DNA of 64,000 nucleotides from assembly GCA_965153455.1 (NCBI GenBank), contig OZ234502.1:6169495-6233494 (forward strand). The letters are read 5' to 3'. Each line of letters starts with the position of its first letter. The stretch's first letter is position 1. This document shows, one piece after another, positions 61,897 through 64,000 of this stretch. The stretch is from Sphagnum compactum (lineage: Eukaryota; Bryophyta; Sphagnopsida; Sphagnales). Below the pieces are notes generated by a model. That model was not told the origin of the DNA and made no database searches. It saw only the letters and a list, made by a program, of their open reading frames with translations. The position numbers and the translations under genes are program-made.

Positions 61897-61926
61897 GGGG
61901 GGGGTGGGAGGGGTTGGGAATAGGGG
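61897..61926 (+). other. G-quadruplex-capable G tract
   Basis: Five runs of three or more G (8, 3, 4, 3 and 4) with loops of 1-4 bases on the plus strand, fitting the canonical four-run pattern. Confidence 0.75.
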
Positions 61927-62044
61927 AAAGAAGAACAACCGAAAATGAAGAAGATGTGGGTTGAAGCTAAACCCCCATCTCATGAAAGCTTCTGGAGAAA
62001 ACTTTTCATCCTCATCCCTGGATTACTGGATTTCTTGGGTAGGT

Positions 62045-62302
62045 TTTGAACTGCCCTTTTATCAAGTCTATGGTCTGCTTCAATTTGCAGGCAGGTTTCT
62101 AGGGTTTCGGTTTTGAACTATCCTCTTTTATCAAGTCTCTATGATCTGCTTCAATTTGCAGGCAGGTTTCTACGGTTTGAGTTTTGAACTATCCTCTTTT
62201 ATCAAGTCTACAATCTGCTTCAATTTGCAGGTAGGTTTCAAGAGTTTGAAATTTGACTATTCTTTGTTTTATCAAATCTATGATCTGCTTCAATTTGCAG
62301 GT
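62045..62302. repeat. Four-copy tandem repeat, period about 70 bp
   Basis: TCTGCTTCAATTTGCAGG recurs at 62074, 62145, 62214 and 62284, each preceded by TTTATCAARTCT and followed by AGGTTTC. It lies in the 3' flank of the GH63 gene. Confidence 0.9.
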
Positions 62303-62529
62303 GTTTTAAGAATCAAAGAATGTGATGGATGAAGAAGTGATGATGCAGATGTTCTTGACTGATGTGGTGAGGTTTCTGAGATGATAGGTATCATACTCTG
62401 TTGTTGTTGTTGATCACCAAGCTGATCAAGTAGAAAGAAGATCTTCTGATCAAGAGGAAATAAGATCTTCTTCTTCTTCTCCTTTCTGGATATGGGCATT
62501 GCAGCATGCTGCTGCCACTGTTGTGATTG

Positions 62530-63850
62530 CTAGTGAGCGTCTGCTGGGTGGGCACCATCACCACCTTTGCTGAGCCAAGCCAAGCACATGGCAGCAGTCC
62601 AAGAGAAGAGCTTGCCACCAGCAGCAGCACCAGTGACAGGATCGTAGTACTCATTGATCCCATGCGACACCAAAAGCTCATAAGTGTCAGCCTCCACACG
62701 GAGCGCCAGATCCTCATACCCATAAGCACGCAAGCCGTCAGTGATCATCCAGTTGATGATCACCCACACCGGTCCACGCCAGTAACGCAACGGCTCGAAG
62801 TTGGAAGATTCGGGATCGTAGCTGGGAATCCCATGCTTGACACGGTTGAGCCATCTTTCCAAAGTCGCAGCCAGATCCGCAGCCTGCGAGGCGGATGCAA
62901 CACGCGCAAACAGCGGAAGGAAACCCGCCGAAGTTTTCGCAGTCACCAACTCTCCCGTGAGCTGATCCTTGGACTTGTACAGCCCGGCTTCCTCATCGTA
63001 AAGACTGTCGAACGCACTCCGCGCTTTCTCGATCCACCCATCGACTTCTTCCGTAATCTGGTCCTGACCCAACTCGTTTGCCAGCCATCTGAGGTCGAGA
63101 TTGGCGCGGTAGAGAACAGAATTGGTGCAGAGATCGGTGACGCGGAAGGGAGAGAGGAAGTAGAGCTGGTTGCAGTCGTAGTTCACAGCGCGGAAGCGGT
63201 AGAGGAGCGTGAGATAGCGATCGTACTCCTCTTGCTTGGGACGCATGGCGGAATCCACATGCCCAAGATCTTGTCTCACGTAAGGAGGGATCTGATCGAC
63301 AGGGACGTTGTAGAGAGCTTCATCCCAAGCAGGGCTGTTGTCCATGCCGCTCTCCCATGGATGCAAAGTCGCGACAAGGCCTGTGTTCTCGGGATCTCTC
63401 GCGGACTGGAACCATCTGTGCCATGCCAAAAGCTTGGGAAAAAGCTCCTTGAGTTTCTGTAGGGCGAGCTCTTTGTTGAGAGCCGTCTCGTACAGTTTGC
63501 GTACCGTGATGGCGGCTACTGGTGGTTGCGTGATTCCTGTTGAGCCCATGGGTTGCTCGACGGAGCCCCAGATCTCGGGTCCCGGGAAGTAGGTCGGAGA
63601 TGGCTGGTGGAAGACGATGTGCGGGACGAGTCCATCTTCCCATTGCGCTGAGAAAAGCTTCTCCAGCTCTTGCCAAGCGCGTCCTTCGTCTAGCGTCGCC
63701 CAGCCCAGTGCCACCAGCGCCGAGTCCCAGTTCCATTGGTATGGGTACAAGCCCTTGGCGGGGATTGTGTATCCGCCCCGATCGTTCTCTATCAAGATCT
63801 GCTTGGAAACTTCAAGAAGTTGCAAGGATTTGTATACATCTCCCTTGGGT
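62530..63850 (-). CDS. GH63-type glycoside hydrolase, mannosylglycerate-hydrolase-like (3' exon, partial)
   Basis: A single 1321-nt exon (439 residues visible) begins at a TTGCAG acceptor in phase 2; the 5' exons lie off the right edge. Motifs in order are ILIENDRGGYTIPAKGLYPY, QWNWDSALVALGWA (about 38-51), DGLVPHIVFH, GITQPPV, WESGMDNSPAWDEALYNVP (about 165-183), NSVLYRANLDL, RYWRGPVWVIINWMITDG and NEYYDPVTG...GGKLFSWTAA (about 400-421). These are shared by GH63 family (alpha/alpha)6-barrel enzymes of the mannosylglycerate/glucosylglycerate hydrolase group, described in Selaginella and bacteria. By analogy an Asp in the WESGMDNSPAWD motif is the likely acid and Glu near 400 the likely base. 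It would release mannose or glucose from the compatible solute. Open alternatives are other GH63-like hydrolases. The exon is intact to TAG. Confidence 0.8.
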
Positions 63851-64000
63851 CTGCAAGTGCAACACACATAGCCAAAGGAACACACAATCATCAGAATCTC
63901 CTCGAGGCTCGACCATGCATTCATGCACACGAGCGTTTGTTTGCAAAAGTAGAAGAACCAATCTGGATCCCATGCAAACATGTGGGTTTTGCGCAGATTT
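63851..64000 (-). other. Intron sequence of the GH63 gene at the window edge
   Basis: This stretch lies upstream of the acceptor at 63851 on the minus strand. It is open in the exon's frame but does not resemble the family, so it is read as intron. The earlier exon is outside the window. Confidence 0.5.

Larger units (their letters stand above)
46233..62044. other. Long gene-poor AT-rich stretch
   Basis: No intact gene was found. Apart from the Ty3-like integrase remains (51200-51720), the stretch is AT-rich with homopolymer runs and short open frames that lack protein character. Bases around 60960-61060 hold a small direct repeat (ATTGAAAAATCTCAAGTTT twice). A G-rich tract lies at 61897-61926. 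Confidence 0.5.

Overview
The window is nuclear DNA from a land plant. Supporting signs are split genes with GT-AG introns, TTTAGGG-type telomere-like stretches, a Ty1/copia element primed by initiator Met-tRNA, an Em-type (group 1 LEA) gene, a membrane-anchored ubiquitin-fold (MUB) gene and a half-size ABCG transporter. A GH63 gene resembling mannosylglycerate hydrolase, known from lycophytes and bryophytes, and the large AT-rich repeat-filled spacers hint at a seed-free plant such as a lycophyte, fern or moss. The species cannot be fixed from sequence alone.

Layout. 1-2030: a small two-exon gene for a basic 125-residue protein (minus), with a TATA box. 3919-8635: a NO VEIN/sacsin-type ATPase gene (minus, five exons) that is complete in outline but carries one frameshift and one in-frame stop. 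8678-15104: a decayed copia retrotransposon that landed 48 bp from the NOV-like start codon, was then hit by a hAT-type DNA transposon, and was split by an inversion; the target-site duplications of both insertions are still readable. 15099-30640: gene-poor DNA with hAT transposase remains, a degenerate low-complexity block, dispersed repeats and an interstitial telomere-like tract. 30643-32712: an intronless ABCG half transporter (minus). 37753-39506: a three-exon gene for an unrecognised 208-residue protein (plus). 40228-40836: an Em-like LEA gene with an unusual N-terminal extension (minus). 42898-44069: an intact MUB gene (minus), probably with a 2-kb intron in its 5' leader. 44.1-62.5 kb: mostly AT-rich, repeat-derived DNA with a decayed Ty3-like integrase region. 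62530-63850: the large 3' exon of the GH63 gene (minus), which runs off the right edge.

The genes do not form an operon or an obvious pathway. The Em-like LEA gene and the mannosylglycerate-hydrolase-like gene could both serve water-stress physiology, but they lie 22 kb apart and no functional link is shown. Exon boundaries were read by hand from splice signals, phase and family resemblance. They are predictions, not transcript-backed.
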